Part shown: piece after piece, positions 1 through 9,080 of the stretch
Position numbering within the stretch: position 1 is the first letter of the stretch
Layout: each line of letters begins with the position of its first letter
The notes under the pieces: model-generated
Told to the model about the DNA's origin: nothing
The model's database searches: none
Seen by the model: only the letters and a program-made list of their open reading frames with translations
Assembly (NCBI GenBank): GCA_029937975.1
Contig: JAPYOW010000006.1
Span: forward strand, 1 to 55,197
Source of the DNA: Methylococcaceae bacterium
Lineage (GTDB): Bacteria > Pseudomonadota > Gammaproteobacteria > Methylococcales > Methylomonadaceae
DNA length: 55,197 nt
Reading direction: 5' to 3'
Position numbers and translations under genes: made by a program

Positions 1-9
1 ATGGGTGCA

Positions 10-53
10 AAACTAGACTGGGGGAGCCGTTTTCAGCGTTCCCGGTCTAGTTT
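10..53. repeat. Imperfect hairpin, 13-bp arms
   Basis: Positions 10-22 and 41-53 are reverse complements apart from one G:T pair and enclose an 18-nt loop. The hairpin lies beyond the dapD terminator. No U-tract follows directly on either strand, so its role (second terminator for a neighbour outside the window, or a small repeat) is open. Confidence 0.45.
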
Positions 54-75
54 CGACATAGTTATGCCTTGTGGT

Positions 76-107
76 AAAAATTTGTGCCGAGAATGGGTCG
101 GCACAAA
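76..107 (-). terminator. Rho-independent terminator of dapD
   Basis: A perfect 10-bp stem (81-90 with 98-107) has a 7-nt loop. On the minus strand it is followed at once by five U residues (complement of 76-80). It starts 10 nt past the dapD stop codon, which is the expected place for an intrinsic terminator. Confidence 0.85.
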
Positions 108-116
108 ATCATGGCA

Positions 117-935
117 TTAATCACGCAACAATTCATTCAGTCCTGTTTTACTACGTGTTCTTTCATCAACCTGTTTAATGATAACCGCACAGTATAAGCT
201 ATGAGTACCGTCTTTAGAGGGGAGGTTGCCTGGTACAACCACTGAACCTGCTGGCACGCGACCATAGATAATTTCGCCTGTTAAGCGGTTGAATATTTTA
301 GTGCTTTGACCAATGTAAACGCCCATGGAGATGACAGCACCTTCTTCAACTACAACACCTTCAACAATTTCTGAACGTGCGCCAATAAAGCAGTTATCTT
401 CAATAATTGTCGGACCTGCTTGCAAAGGTTCTAATACACCGCCAATGCCTACGCCACCGGATAAATGCACGTTTTTTCCAATTTGTGCGCAAGAACCTAC
501 AGAAGCCCAGGTGTCTACCATGGTGCCACTATCGACATAGCCACCAATATTAACAAAAGACGGCATTAAAATAGCGCCCGGTGCAATATAGGAACCGTGA
601 CGTGCGACGGCATTGGGTACCACACGAACACCGCCATTGACAAAGTCTTCAGGTGAGTGCGTTGCAAATTTTGCTTCTACTTTATCGTAATAACGCGTGT
701 TACCGCCTTCAATGACACGATTTTCGTTGATTTTAAAGGACAGTAAAACGGCTTTCTTAAGCCATTGGTTAACCACCCATTCGCCGCTGGTTTTTTCTGC
801 TACACGCGCGGTACCTGCATCGAGCATATTGATAGCTTGCTCAACAGCCGAGCGAACATCCGCTGAAACGGTTGAGGGAGAAATTTCAGCTCGGTTTTCA
901 AAAGCTTCGTTAATAATGTTTTCTAAGTTTGACAT
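117..935 (-). CDS. dapD: 2,3,4,5-tetrahydropyridine-2,6-dicarboxylate N-succinyltransferase
   Basis: This cytoplasmic enzyme transfers succinyl from succinyl-CoA to tetrahydrodipicolinate in the succinylase branch of the diaminopimelate/lysine pathway. The 272-aa product matches the usual length of about 274. An N-terminal helical domain (about residues 1-100) is followed by a left-handed beta-helix built of hexapeptide repeats (about 105-235), with the family segment [20 protein letters not shown]. The ATG start gives the standard N-terminus. The gene has a clear terminator downstream. Eleven bases upstream of its start ends a short frame resembling the C-terminus of DapC, so an ancestral dapC-dapD operon is possible. 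The identification is secure. Confidence 0.97.
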   Translation of the reverse strand: MSNLENIINEAFENRAEISPSTVSADVRSAVEQAINMLDAGTARVAEKTSGEWVVNQWLKKAVLLSFKINENRVIEGGNTRYYDKVEAKFATHSPEDFVNGGVRVVPNAVARHGSYIAPGAILMPSFVNIGGYVDSGTMVDTWASVGSCAQIGKNVHLSGGVGIGGVLEPLQAGPTIIEDNCFIGARSEIVEGVVVEEGAVISMGVYIGQSTKIFNRLTGEIIYGRVPAGSVVVPGNLPSKDGTHSLYCAVIIKQVDERTRSKTGLNELLRD

Positions 936-946
936 AAGTTTTAATT

Positions 947-1027
947 TTAATGGTGAATGAAATTGTTAATTCGGTTGGCCGTTGCGATAGCTTCATCGAT
1001 GCAAGCAAGCAAGGTCATTCTGGCATG
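947..1027 (-). pseudogene. Possible 3' remnant of dapC (aminotransferase C-terminus)
   Basis: The minus-strand frame ending at 947 reads HARMTLLACIDEAIATANRI followed by NNFIHH and a stop. This resembles the last 20-25 residues of N-succinyldiaminopimelate aminotransferases and related class-I aminotransferases, which end in an R-[ILM]-[AST]-L-V-A strand and an amphipathic helix with A-x-R-I. No aminotransferase core lies upstream, because the M48 gene begins right there. The position, 11 nt before dapD, fits a deleted dapC. This rests on pattern resemblance over about 25 codons only. Confidence 0.3.
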
Positions 1028-1127
1028 CTTTTTTTCGGCTAAATACCGTGGGCATGAGCAATAAATAACTTCCAACGCATATTGTAATATCTTTTTGGTG
1101 AAATTTGGGGCTGTATTAAGCAAACTA

Positions 1128-1910
1128 TTATTTAATACAGCGAGGTCTCTTATGGATAGACCGGGCCTGTTTATAAAATCCCATCGCTATGGGCATATGT
1201 GCAGTTAATTGCTTAATACGCGTACTGTGTGAAGGGTGAGTCGAGAGGAATTCGGCGGGCTGCTGATGCTGACCTGCCTGATCCATTTTTTGCCACAAGT
1301 TAATGCTTTGTCTAGGGTCGAAGCCGGCTTGTGCCATAAAATCAAGGGCTATGATATCTGCTTCACTTTCATGCATTCTACTAAAAGGCAAAATAATACC
1401 GTATTGCGCACCGATGCCTAAGGAACTGATAGCAAGTTTGCCTAATGTTGAAGTAGGATTGCTTACAGCTGAAATTAAAGAGATAGTTTGATTGACCGCT
1501 GTTGTTTGAGACAGGCGTTCATTACTATGCCGGGCAAGTACGTGGCCCACCTCATGCGCAATAACTGTTGCCAGCTGATCCTGATTGTCCACGAGTTTGA
1601 TGAGACCTGTATGCACACCGATTTTATTCCCAGGTAACGCAAAAGCATTGAGTGAGTCGTCTGCAAATACCACGACTTCCCAGTCTCCAACAGTTTCTGC
1701 AGTGATTGCTTGCGCAATACAGTGAACAAAATGATTGTATCGGCTGTTTTTACTTTGTTGCTGTGCTGTCTTTATATTGTCAAATGCCTGTATGCCCATG
1801 GCATTTAACTGGGAATCAGGCAGATAAATAAATTGAGACCTACCTGTTGGACTGGTAGCACACGCTGTCAATAACAAACAAAGGAGTCCGATAAATACTT
1901 TATTCAACAT
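1128..1910 (-). CDS. M48-family zinc metalloprotease lipoprotein (LoiP/YggG-like)
   Basis: The 260-aa product begins with a lipoprotein signal peptide (lipobox LTAC, Cys17), so it is likely tethered in the periplasm. The peptidase domain carries the zinc motif HEVGH at residues 119-123 and a downstream ESEAD motif (Glu181) that supplies the third ligand, as in the M48B group. Proteins of this type, such as E. coli LoiP and BepA, degrade misfolded envelope proteins. There is no TPR region, so LoiP is the closer analogue. The short basic C-terminal tail is not obviously conserved. It stands alone on the minus strand upstream of dapD. The exact orthologue is not certain. Confidence 0.88.
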   Translation of the reverse strand: MLNKVFIGLLCLLLTACATSPTGRSQFIYLPDSQLNAMGIQAFDNIKTAQQQSKNSRYNHFVHCIAQAITAETVGDWEVVVFADDSLNAFALPGNKIGVHTGLIKLVDNQDQLATVIAHEVGHVLARHSNERLSQTTAVNQTISLISAVSNPTSTLGKLAISSLGIGAQYGIILPFSRMHESEADIIALDFMAQAGFDPRQSINLWQKMDQAGQHQQPAEFLSTHPSHSTRIKQLTAHMPIAMGFYKQARSIHKRPRCIK

Positions 1911-2605
1911 AAAAAGGAGAACTGGCTTAAATGACTATTTTAACGTAACTTCGCTGATATTTAAACATTCGCGGGATGAGCGGGTATGATTAAACGTGAA
2001 TTCAGGAGTGGATAGCATGCAAACCTTGGAGTCTGCTCTGTAATAGTTAAAGAGGGGGCAAGGCTTTTTGCTAACATGATCAAGCATGCTTTGCGATGCT
2101 AGTATAACATTGGCCAATTGTTAGCATGAAATGCATATATAATTGCTGTCAGCCTCGGACGAGCGGATAGTCGGCAGAAAGCGCGGGGAAATTTACCCAT
2201 CCGGTGTGGATGGGTAGTGTGTGAGGCTAGCTAAAATTTTCCCGAAAGCTGTCTTATGACGCAGGCTAAAAACAGGCGCCCGTTATTTTTCTAAGGCCTA
2301 GGTTATGAATAGCGCAACCCCGGTTTTACCCGCTGCAATGCGCATTTTTTAATTTGTGTTTGGAGTTTAAATATATAGTTATATAATTATCATCTGTCTG
2401 GATGTCTTCACTTTTAATTGCATCCGTTTCAGAGCTTTGATAAATCAACAAACTGTAGCGATAGAAAATCGCGGTGAATAATTTTTTTAGCCATCATCAG
2501 CTCATTGTTTTATCGGTTATAACTGGCCCTAGATTGATTTGTAGCCTTGTCAGAGGGGCATGGACGATTTTTTGATCGGTTTTTATCACATACGGAGTTT
2601 AGGAA
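1911..2605. other. Long intergenic region with a strong stem-loop
   Basis: This region separates divergent loci. It contains a perfect 8-bp hairpin (2195-2202 with 2208-2215, 5-nt loop). The hairpin is enclosed by a second near-palindromic pair (2185-2194 with 2234-2243), giving a compact nested structure on either strand. A 60-codon minus-strand frame (1935-2117) has no ribosome binding site or recognisable domain, and I do not call it. The last 100 nt presumably hold the promoter of the DUF6394/K+ channel pair, but no clean -35/-10 pair is visible. No known riboswitch was recognised. Confidence 0.4.
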
Positions 2606-2989
2606 ATGAATCTCGAGAAAGTCATTTTTGGTTTTTTTGTTGTACTTGCATTAACATTGAATTTTGGATTTTTTTTAGGTGATATGGAGAATCCGGCACA
2701 TCACAATGTGATGGAGTTATTTGCCGTTATTTTCGTTAACCTAGTAGTGACAGTACTGAAACTAGGTGATCGGTCACAAATCGGAGCTGTTTTGTTAGCC
2801 ACCAGTCTAGTGGCTGATTTGCAGTTGATAGGGGCGGCAATAATCTGGACTTTTGCTGTACATATCACGGAAACCGGACTGACACCGGATGTGATGTCCA
2901 GTATTGTCTCTTTGTCGGGCGGTGCTTTATTGGCTAATGTCATTTCTGCCGTTATTTTAGTGTCCGAGACACTGATTAACCGCCTGTAA
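2606..2989 (+). CDS. DUF6394 family membrane protein
   Basis: This is a 127-aa integral membrane protein of unknown function. The N-terminus MNLEKVIFGFFVVLALTLNF and three or four hydrophobic segments (about residues 5-25, 36-55, 60-85 and 100-122) match the family I know as DUF6394, which recurs beside TrkA-N potassium channels in marine gammaproteobacteria. It sits 27 nt upstream of such a channel here, so co-transcription is very likely. A role as an accessory subunit or modulator of the channel is inference from the pairing. A Shine-Dalgarno-like AGGA precedes the ATG. Confidence 0.7.
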   Translation: MNLEKVIFGFFVVLALTLNFGFFLGDMENPAHHNVMELFAVIFVNLVVTVLKLGDRSQIGAVLLATSLVADLQLIGAAIIWTFAVHITETGLTPDVMSSIVSLSGGALLANVISAVILVSETLINRL

Positions 2990-3016
2990 TGAAGACTACC
3001 TGATGAGAAGTTAATT

Positions 3017-4750
3017 ATGGCAGCATCAGTTGATTTAAGTCGTGTTATTTTCATCGTTATGCGGGAAATGCGCGGCCCATTGATTGCATTGGTTTGTGTT
3101 TATTCCCTCTCAATTTTGGGGATGGTTTTTATACCGGGTCTTGAGCTTGACGGTGAAGTGCAATACATGAGTATTTTTCATGCATTTTACTTTATGACCT
3201 ATACCGCAACCACCACCGGTTTTGGTGAAATCCCCATGGAATTTAGTAATGCCCAGCGTTTTTGGGCGATTCTGTGTTTGTATTTGAGTGTGCTGACCTG
3301 GTTATATGCCATCAGCTCCATCGTTATTTTGCTGCAAAATCCCTTTTTACTCTCTGCTTTTTCTGAATGGCGATTTTCACGCAGAGTGCAACGATTAAAA
3401 GACCCCTTTGTTATTATTTGTGGTTTTGGCGATACCGGTAGCGTGCTAACGCGAGGGTTGAGTGATAATGGTTTGCCGGCGGTTATTATTGATAGCAGTT
3501 TACAGCGAATTAAAGCGGTCAGGTTACGTGATTATTCGGTAGCCATGCCTGCATTTTGTGGGGATGCCTGTGTTCCTAAACACCTGTTGGAAGCAGGTCT
3601 GCAGCGTTCAAACTGTAGAGCAATCATTGCCATTACGAATAGCGAAGAAGTTAATTTAAAGATTTCAGTTCTGGCACGTGTGTTAAACCCCAATGTAGCC
3701 ATTATTAGTATGTCTAAAGTCGCAGTGTTTGAAGAAACGTTATCTACACTGGGTGGGGAAGTGCATGTGGTGGATCCCTTTAAAACCTATTCAAGAGTGT
3801 TGGCCTCAATGATACGTAATCCAGGCTTTTATTCTTTTAATAACTGGTTAGTCAGGGATAAATCTGCCACTCTGGAACGTTATATTACCCCACCGAGGGG
3901 CACCTGGGTTATTTGCGGCTATGGGCGAATGGGACAGGAAGTCAACGAGGTCTTATGCGAGTATGGTATTAAAACGTCCGTTATAGATCCTAATGATACG
4001 TTAGACACAGAAGGTGTTGAACGTTATGTTATGGGCAGGACAACCACCAATACTCTGACTCAAGCAGGTATTAAGGATGCTGTTGGCCTTATTTCCGGAA
4101 CCGACAATGATGGCCATAATTTAGGTATTTTGTTAAATGCACGTCGGCTAAATCAACATTTATTTACTATTGTCCGGCAAAATGGACATGAGAATGAGAT
4201 CGCTTTTCGGGCAATAGAGGTCGATTTGATTATGCAGCCTACTCTGGTGGCTGCAAGAAAAATATTGTTTATTTTGATTGCTCCTTTATTAAAGTCATTT
4301 TTTAAATATTTACTTGCCAGTAAACCCGGGCGAGAAGAAGAAATGGAGGCGGTTATCCGGGAGCTGTCTGAGAAAGTCGGGAATCAGCCCCCTCATCTGG
4401 TGACGGTGGATTTTACCTGGGAAAAAAGTGGAGCTGTAATGTCCGTACTGGATCGCGGTGAGACAGTCTTGTTAGGTGATTTGATTAGGGATCCACGAGC
4501 TCGGGATCAGAGGCTGGATTTGGTGGTGCTGGTTATAAAAACAGAAGATAAGGAAACCATTTTGCCTGCCAATAATTATCAAATCAAAGAACATGATCAG
4601 CTTTTGTTTTGCGGCACTGCATTAGCACATCGATTGTTTAATGCGACCATTAATAGTGAGTATAAGTTACATTATGTGCAGAGCGGTGTGTATATTCCGA
4701 GAAGTTATCTGGTGAAATGGATCATACGGAAAGGATTTATAAAAATTTAA
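3017..4750 (+). CDS. Potassium channel with two RCK (TrkA-N/TrkA-C) domains
   Basis: The 577-aa product has two transmembrane helices around a pore loop (about residues 20-105). The selectivity filter is TTTGFGEI at 65-72, a variant of the K+ channel signature TVGYG. It is followed by two cytoplasmic RCK units, each with a Rossmann nucleotide motif (CGFGDTG near 139 and CGYGRMG near 300). A C-terminal TrkA-C-like segment includes LLFCG. Family knowledge suggests ligand-gated K+ flux in osmotic or pH homeostasis. It forms a pair with the DUF6394 gene upstream and ends at a bidirectional terminator shared with ispH. The ligand cannot be predicted. Confidence 0.88.
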   Translation: MAASVDLSRVIFIVMREMRGPLIALVCVYSLSILGMVFIPGLELDGEVQYMSIFHAFYFMTYTATTTGFGEIPMEFSNAQRFWAILCLYLSVLTWLYAISSIVILLQNPFLLSAFSEWRFSRRVQRLKDPFVIICGFGDTGSVLTRGLSDNGLPAVIIDSSLQRIKAVRLRDYSVAMPAFCGDACVPKHLLEAGLQRSNCRAIIAITNSEEVNLKISVLARVLNPNVAIISMSKVAVFEETLSTLGGEVHVVDPFKTYSRVLASMIRNPGFYSFNNWLVRDKSATLERYITPPRGTWVICGYGRMGQEVNEVLCEYGIKTSVIDPNDTLDTEGVERYVMGRTTTNTLTQAGIKDAVGLISGTDNDGHNLGILLNARRLNQHLFTIVRQNGHENEIAFRAIEVDLIMQPTLVAARKILFILIAPLLKSFFKYLLASKPGREEEMEAVIRELSEKVGNQPPHLVTVDFTWEKSGAVMSVLDRGETVLLGDLIRDPRARDQRLDLVVLVIKTEDKETILPANNYQIKEHDQLLFCGTALAHRLFNATINSEYKLHYVQSGVYIPRSYLVKWIIRKGFIKI

Positions 4751-4767
4751 GGCCAGGAGTAAACCAG

Positions 4768-4815
4768 AATGACTGAAAGGTAGAATGCGCTTTGCTATTC
4801 CAGCTTTCAGTCATT
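4768..4815. terminator. Bidirectional terminator between K+ channel gene and ispH
   Basis: A perfect 12-bp inverted repeat (4768-4779 with 4804-4815) lies exactly between the converging stop codons, with a further GAAT/ATTC pairing inside the loop. Convergent placement argues for termination in both directions. U-tracts are weak on both sides. Confidence 0.7.
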
Positions 4816-4827
4816 GGCTTTTGATGC

Positions 4828-5781
4828 CTAAGCGGCCATATGTTTTTTGAGTTCTTTAGGCATAGAGAACACGACTTTTTCTTCAATGCCCTGAATCTCA
4901 ATTGCTGAGGTTCCTCCCCATAATTTGAGCTGATCTATAACGGCTTGTACGAGTACTTCAGGGGCAGAGGCACCTGCAGTCACACCGACCACCTTCACTT
5001 GATCGAACCAGGATTGATTCATATCAGCCGCAGTATCAATTAAAAAGGCTGTTTTGCCTAATTGCTCAGCAATTTCACGTAAACGGTTTGAATTGGAGCT
5101 ATTGGGTGAGCCAACAACCAGGATAACATCGGCCGTTTCTGCGAGGTCATGCACCGCATCCTGACGGTTTTGCGTGGCATAACAAATATCATCCTTTTTT
5201 TGCTCCTGAATATGAGGAAAAAACTCATGTAAAGCATCAACCATGATTTTGGTATCTGTCATCGACAAGGTGGTTTGGGTGACATAGGCCAAATCTTTTG
5301 GATTATTCACGTTCAGTTTTTTAACATCTTCAGGGGTTTCTACCAGATACATGCCTCCGCTACTGTTAGCCAGTTTTTCATACTGCCCCATGGTGCCTTC
5401 CACTTCAGGGTGTCCGGCATGACCTATAAGCATCACTTCACGGCCTGCTTTAGCATGTTTGGCAACTTGCATATGTACCTTGGTCACCAGAGGACAGGTG
5501 GCATCAAAGACGGTTAAATTACGCTCTTTAGATTCTTTTTGCACCTGTTTAGATACCCCGTGTGCACTAAAAATCAAATAAGAACCTTCGGGAACTTCAC
5601 TGACATCTTCTATAAAAATGGCACCTTTGCTTCTGAGTCCCTCTACAACTGTTCGGTTGTGGACTACTTCATGACGGACATAAATAGGGGCGCCAAAGGT
5701 TTCTATGGCCTGGTCTACTATTTCTATAGCGCGGTCAACGCCAGCACAAAACCCACGTGGGTTAGCCAGTTTTATCTGCAT
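4828..5781 (-). CDS. ispH: 4-hydroxy-3-methylbut-2-enyl diphosphate reductase
   Basis: IspH catalyses the last step of the MEP pathway, reducing HMBPP to IPP and DMAPP with a [4Fe-4S] cluster. The three cluster cysteines are present at Cys12 ([10 protein letters not shown]), Cys96 (DATCPLV) and Cys200 (ICYATQNRQ). The catalytic HPEVEG motif has His124 and Glu126, matching E. coli numbering. Length 317 aa is standard. The gene is transcribed towards the K+ channel gene. It also contains the family [10 protein letters not shown] substrate segment. Start ATG at 5781 gives the canonical N-terminus [12 protein letters not shown]. Confidence 0.97.
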   Translation of the reverse strand: MQIKLANPRGFCAGVDRAIEIVDQAIETFGAPIYVRHEVVHNRTVVEGLRSKGAIFIEDVSEVPEGSYLIFSAHGVSKQVQKESKERNLTVFDATCPLVTKVHMQVAKHAKAGREVMLIGHAGHPEVEGTMGQYEKLANSSGGMYLVETPEDVKKLNVNNPKDLAYVTQTTLSMTDTKIMVDALHEFFPHIQEQKKDDICYATQNRQDAVHDLAETADVILVVGSPNSSNSNRLREIAEQLGKTAFLIDTAADMNQSWFDQVKVVGVTAGASAPEVLVQAVIDQLKLWGGTSAIEIQGIEEKVVFSMPKELKKHMAA

Positions 5782-5965
5782 ATCTTGACTTCTTTACTTG
5801 ATGAATGTAAGGGTATTTTAACTTATGTTTGTCTTTTTGTTGATATTTATTCTCAGTAGCCAGGATATTTTTAAATTATTCGCTGTCAGTTCGGGGCGGG
5901 GCAGGGGGGCGCGTCTGTAACTACCGGAAAATGTGCTAAAACTACGCGATAATTTGCCGATGCCC

Positions 5966-8900
5966 CTAAAACCGCTTGAGCTGAATACACCAGTGATAAA
6001 TATCTTCATGATAAGACAATAAAACAGGAATGATGAGCAATACTAAAATTGTTGAGAACATCAGACCAAACGCGATGGCGGCTGCCATAGGAATCAGGAA
6101 TTGTGCTTGTAAGGAGGTTTCAAATAACAGCGGTGCCAGTCCTGCTATAGTGGTCAATGAAGTGAGTATCACCGCTCTTAAGCGCTGGCAGGCAGCCTCC
6201 ACTAATGCTAGTTTGATGGCCATGCCACGGTCGATGGCTTTTTGGTAAAAGCTGAGCAGGATAATAGAATCGTTGATGACAATGCCGGATAAACCAAAAA
6301 AACCAAATAAAGATAAGATGGTCAGGTCTATACCGAGCAATAAATGACCAAACAAGGCACCAATCAAGCCAAATGGAATGGCGGCCATGACTACTAAAGG
6401 CCAGCCGTAGGAAGCGAAAACCCAGGCTAAAACCAGATAAATAAGCGTTAACCCGATGATTAAGCCATATCGCATATCTGCCAGTGTTTCGCTCTGGTCG
6501 GCTGATCGTCCTTGCAATGAATAAGTGACCGCGTATGTTGAGGCAAGTTCTACTAAGGTGCTTTTTTCTAAAGTGCTTAATATGCTATTGGCATTATTTA
6601 CTTTCGGGTCAACTTCGGCTGATATTTCAATCGCTAATTCGCCCTCTGCATGACGCAAAACTTCAAAGCCACGTTTTGATGACCATTCAACCACACTGCT
6701 CAACGGCACTGTTTGTCCAGAATCCAGAACAATTTCAAGGTGATCAAGGGCACTGAGGTTTTGTCTTTCATTTTCTGGCAGGGTGACTCTGACTTCGACT
6801 TCATTAATGCCATCTTGAAATAGCTGGATTAATTTGCCATCGAAAGCGGTACGCAGTTGTTGTCCCAGTGTGGCCGTGGTTAACCCTAATGCTTCGCCTC
6901 GGGCATTCAGTTTATAGATGAGCTGGTTTCGGCCATAGGGCATATCATCTTCAATATTACTGACGCCGGGGATTTCTTTAATGGTTGCAGCGAAGTCAAT
7001 GGCAGCCAGTTTTAGTTGATGGGCGTTGTGTCCTGTCAAACGGACGGATAAATCTTTGCCCGGCGGCCCGATAATGCGGGTAGTGATGGTTAAAGTGTCC
7101 AGTCCGGCGGGGTGTTGAATACGTTGTTTCCATGTGCTGATAAAGTCATTATTTCTGATGTTTCGATCGTCAGAGGCTTGTAGCTCCACAGTGATTGAGC
7201 CCAGGTGGTCACCAGAGTTAGCGGCTCTACCTTTGTTGGAAATCCCCCGGCCATGGCTATTAAAGTGGGTTAAAACCAGCGTTTGGGATGACAGCGCATG
7301 ATCTGTTGCAAGCAATGTGTCTTGCATGTGTTGCAGAAATTGATCAACCTGGGTTTTAGGGGTGCCAGGAACAAAAGCAATATTGGCATACAGCATTGAT
7401 GACTCGGGGGAAGGGAAAAACCGGAATTTGAGTCTTTCACTGGCCAGCAAACCCAGGGTAACAATGAAGAGTGAAAGTACCAGACTTAAGGCTATGGCGC
7501 GATGATTCAATGTGTAGGTGATCAGTGACCTGAATTGATGGTTTTTCCAATGTTCAAAACGGTCATTAAAACGCTGATGCCAACCGGTTTTTTGCTGTCG
7601 ATCCATTTTTAGAAATGAATGGCGTAAATGCCCGGGCAATACAAAAAAGCTTTCAATGACTGAGGCTATAATGACGGCAACAATCACCAGGGGAATAGCA
7701 AATAATATTTTTCCTGTAGGGCCGCCAATGAGCATTAGTGGAATAAAAGCGGCTATGGTGGTGAGTGATGAGGCTATCACCGGTGCAAACATGCGTCTGG
7801 CTCCCCCTTCTGCAGCGCTCAGGGGGTCTTCTCCCATCTGGTAATGGGTTAATGCATCTTCTCCTACTACAATGGCATCATCGACAATAATCCCCAAAGC
7901 CATGATCAGTGCAAATAGACTGATCATGTTAATGCTAGCGCCAACAAAATACATGATTAATAAGGTGGCCATAAATGAGACTGGAATGCCAAAGGCAACC
8001 CATAAGGCGATGCGGGGACTTAGAAATAGATACAGTATGGCTACCACCAGAATCAATCCGCCACTGCCATTGATAATCAGCAAATCAATGCGATCCTGAA
8101 CTAATTTCCATGTTTCATCATAGACATGCAGCGTGATGTTATCAGGGCGCTGAGCCCGGGTTTTATTTAACCAGCGATGGAAACTATCGGCTGCTTTAAA
8201 AGAATCCCCATGTTCTGCTTTGCGTAACACCATTTCGACGGCAGGTTTGCCATTAACACTTAAAGTGACTTCGCCTTTCTTATTTTGTCTTTTAATGACG
8301 GCGATATCACCCAGATTAATACGTTGGGTGGCTTCACTAATGAGAGGCAATTTGGCAAATTGCTGTTCGTTACGGCGTTGTGACTGACTGCGTAATTGTG
8401 TTGCTGCATCGTGGTCGCCAAAGCTACCGGCTGGCAGGTCTTTACTGAATGCTTTGATCCTTTGCCCTACTTGATCCAGGCTAAGATCCAGGTGCTGTAG
8501 GGTGGCATGTGAGATCTGGATGGATATTTCCTGTTCAGGTAATCCGGAAATATCGATTTTATCAATACCGGCATGGAGTAATTGCAGCTCCAGAGTATTG
8601 GCATAGTTTCTTAATTCGGCAAAGTTATCCGGGCCGTAGATTAACAAGCGGGAAATTTGTTCATAACGGGCGGGGCTGACCACGGTGGGTTCTTCTGCAT
8701 CGGCAGGCAGATTGCGGAACTCATCCACTTTTTGTTTGACTTGGTTTAAGGCTAGAATATTATCACTGCCTTCTACAAATTCCAGGGTAATACTGGAAAT
8801 GCCCTGAGATGAAGTGGAGGTTAGATGGCGCAGATTATCGACAGACCTTAAGGTCTGTTCCAGAGGGTTGGTAATAGAGGTCTCGATGTCTTCTGCGCTG

Positions 8901-9073
8901 GCACCACTCCAGACTGTCCGGACCGTCACATAATCCAGATCAAAACTGGGGAAGTACCGAATATTTAGCTTGTGCAAGGCAAAAAGACCACCCATGATCA
9001 TCATCAGCATTAACAGATTAGCGGCGACTTTATGATGGGCAAAAAAGCCTAACAGGTTGGTGGTGGGCTGCAT
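5966..9073 (-). CDS. RND efflux transporter, HAE1/AcrB-like inner-membrane pump
   Basis: The 1035-aa protein has the AcrB-type layout. A first helix near residues 15-35 is followed by a large periplasmic loop, a helix block (about 330-490) and a second half with the same order. The proton-relay aspartate pair is visible in LGIIVDDAIVVGEDAL, and the second half has the corresponding SGIVINDSI segment. It belongs to the short, AcrB-like group rather than heavy-metal CusA. The adaptor gene lies 7 nt upstream on the same strand. No outer-membrane factor gene is nearby, so a TolC homologue elsewhere would be needed. The substrate cannot be predicted. Confidence 0.92.
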   Translation of the reverse strand: MQPTTNLLGFFAHHKVAANLLMLMMIMGGLFALHKLNIRYFPSFDLDYVTVRTVWSGASAEDIETSITNPLEQTLRSVDNLRHLTSTSSQGISSITLEFVEGSDNILALNQVKQKVDEFRNLPADAEEPTVVSPARYEQISRLLIYGPDNFAELRNYANTLELQLLHAGIDKIDISGLPEQEISIQISHATLQHLDLSLDQVGQRIKAFSKDLPAGSFGDHDAATQLRSQSQRRNEQQFAKLPLISEATQRINLGDIAVIKRQNKKGEVTLSVNGKPAVEMVLRKAEHGDSFKAADSFHRWLNKTRAQRPDNITLHVYDETWKLVQDRIDLLIINGSGGLILVVAILYLFLSPRIALWVAFGIPVSFMATLLIMYFVGASINMISLFALIMALGIIVDDAIVVGEDALTHYQMGEDPLSAAEGGARRMFAPVIASSLTTIAAFIPLMLIGGPTGKILFAIPLVIVAVIIASVIESFFVLPGHLRHSFLKMDRQQKTGWHQRFNDRFEHWKNHQFRSLITYTLNHRAIALSLVLSLFIVTLGLLASERLKFRFFPSPESSMLYANIAFVPGTPKTQVDQFLQHMQDTLLATDHALSSQTLVLTHFNSHGRGISNKGRAANSGDHLGSITVELQASDDRNIRNNDFISTWKQRIQHPAGLDTLTITTRIIGPPGKDLSVRLTGHNAHQLKLAAIDFAATIKEIPGVSNIEDDMPYGRNQLIYKLNARGEALGLTTATLGQQLRTAFDGKLIQLFQDGINEVEVRVTLPENERQNLSALDHLEIVLDSGQTVPLSSVVEWSSKRGFEVLRHAEGELAIEISAEVDPKVNNANSILSTLEKSTLVELASTYAVTYSLQGRSADQSETLADMRYGLIIGLTLIYLVLAWVFASYGWPLVVMAAIPFGLIGALFGHLLLGIDLTILSLFGFFGLSGIVINDSIILLSFYQKAIDRGMAIKLALVEAACQRLRAVILTSLTTIAGLAPLLFETSLQAQFLIPMAAAIAFGLMFSTILVLLIIPVLLSYHEDIYHWCIQLKRF

Positions 9074-9080
9074 GTCCTGA

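Noticed and set aside
1935-2117. 60-codon minus-strand frame upstream of the M48 gene
   Set aside because: There is no ribosome site, hydrophobic pattern or recognisable motif. It may be chance.
5818-6009. 63-codon minus-strand frame overlapping the RND gene end
   Set aside because: It overlaps a secure coding sequence, has an Arg/Ser-rich composition and has no ribosome site.
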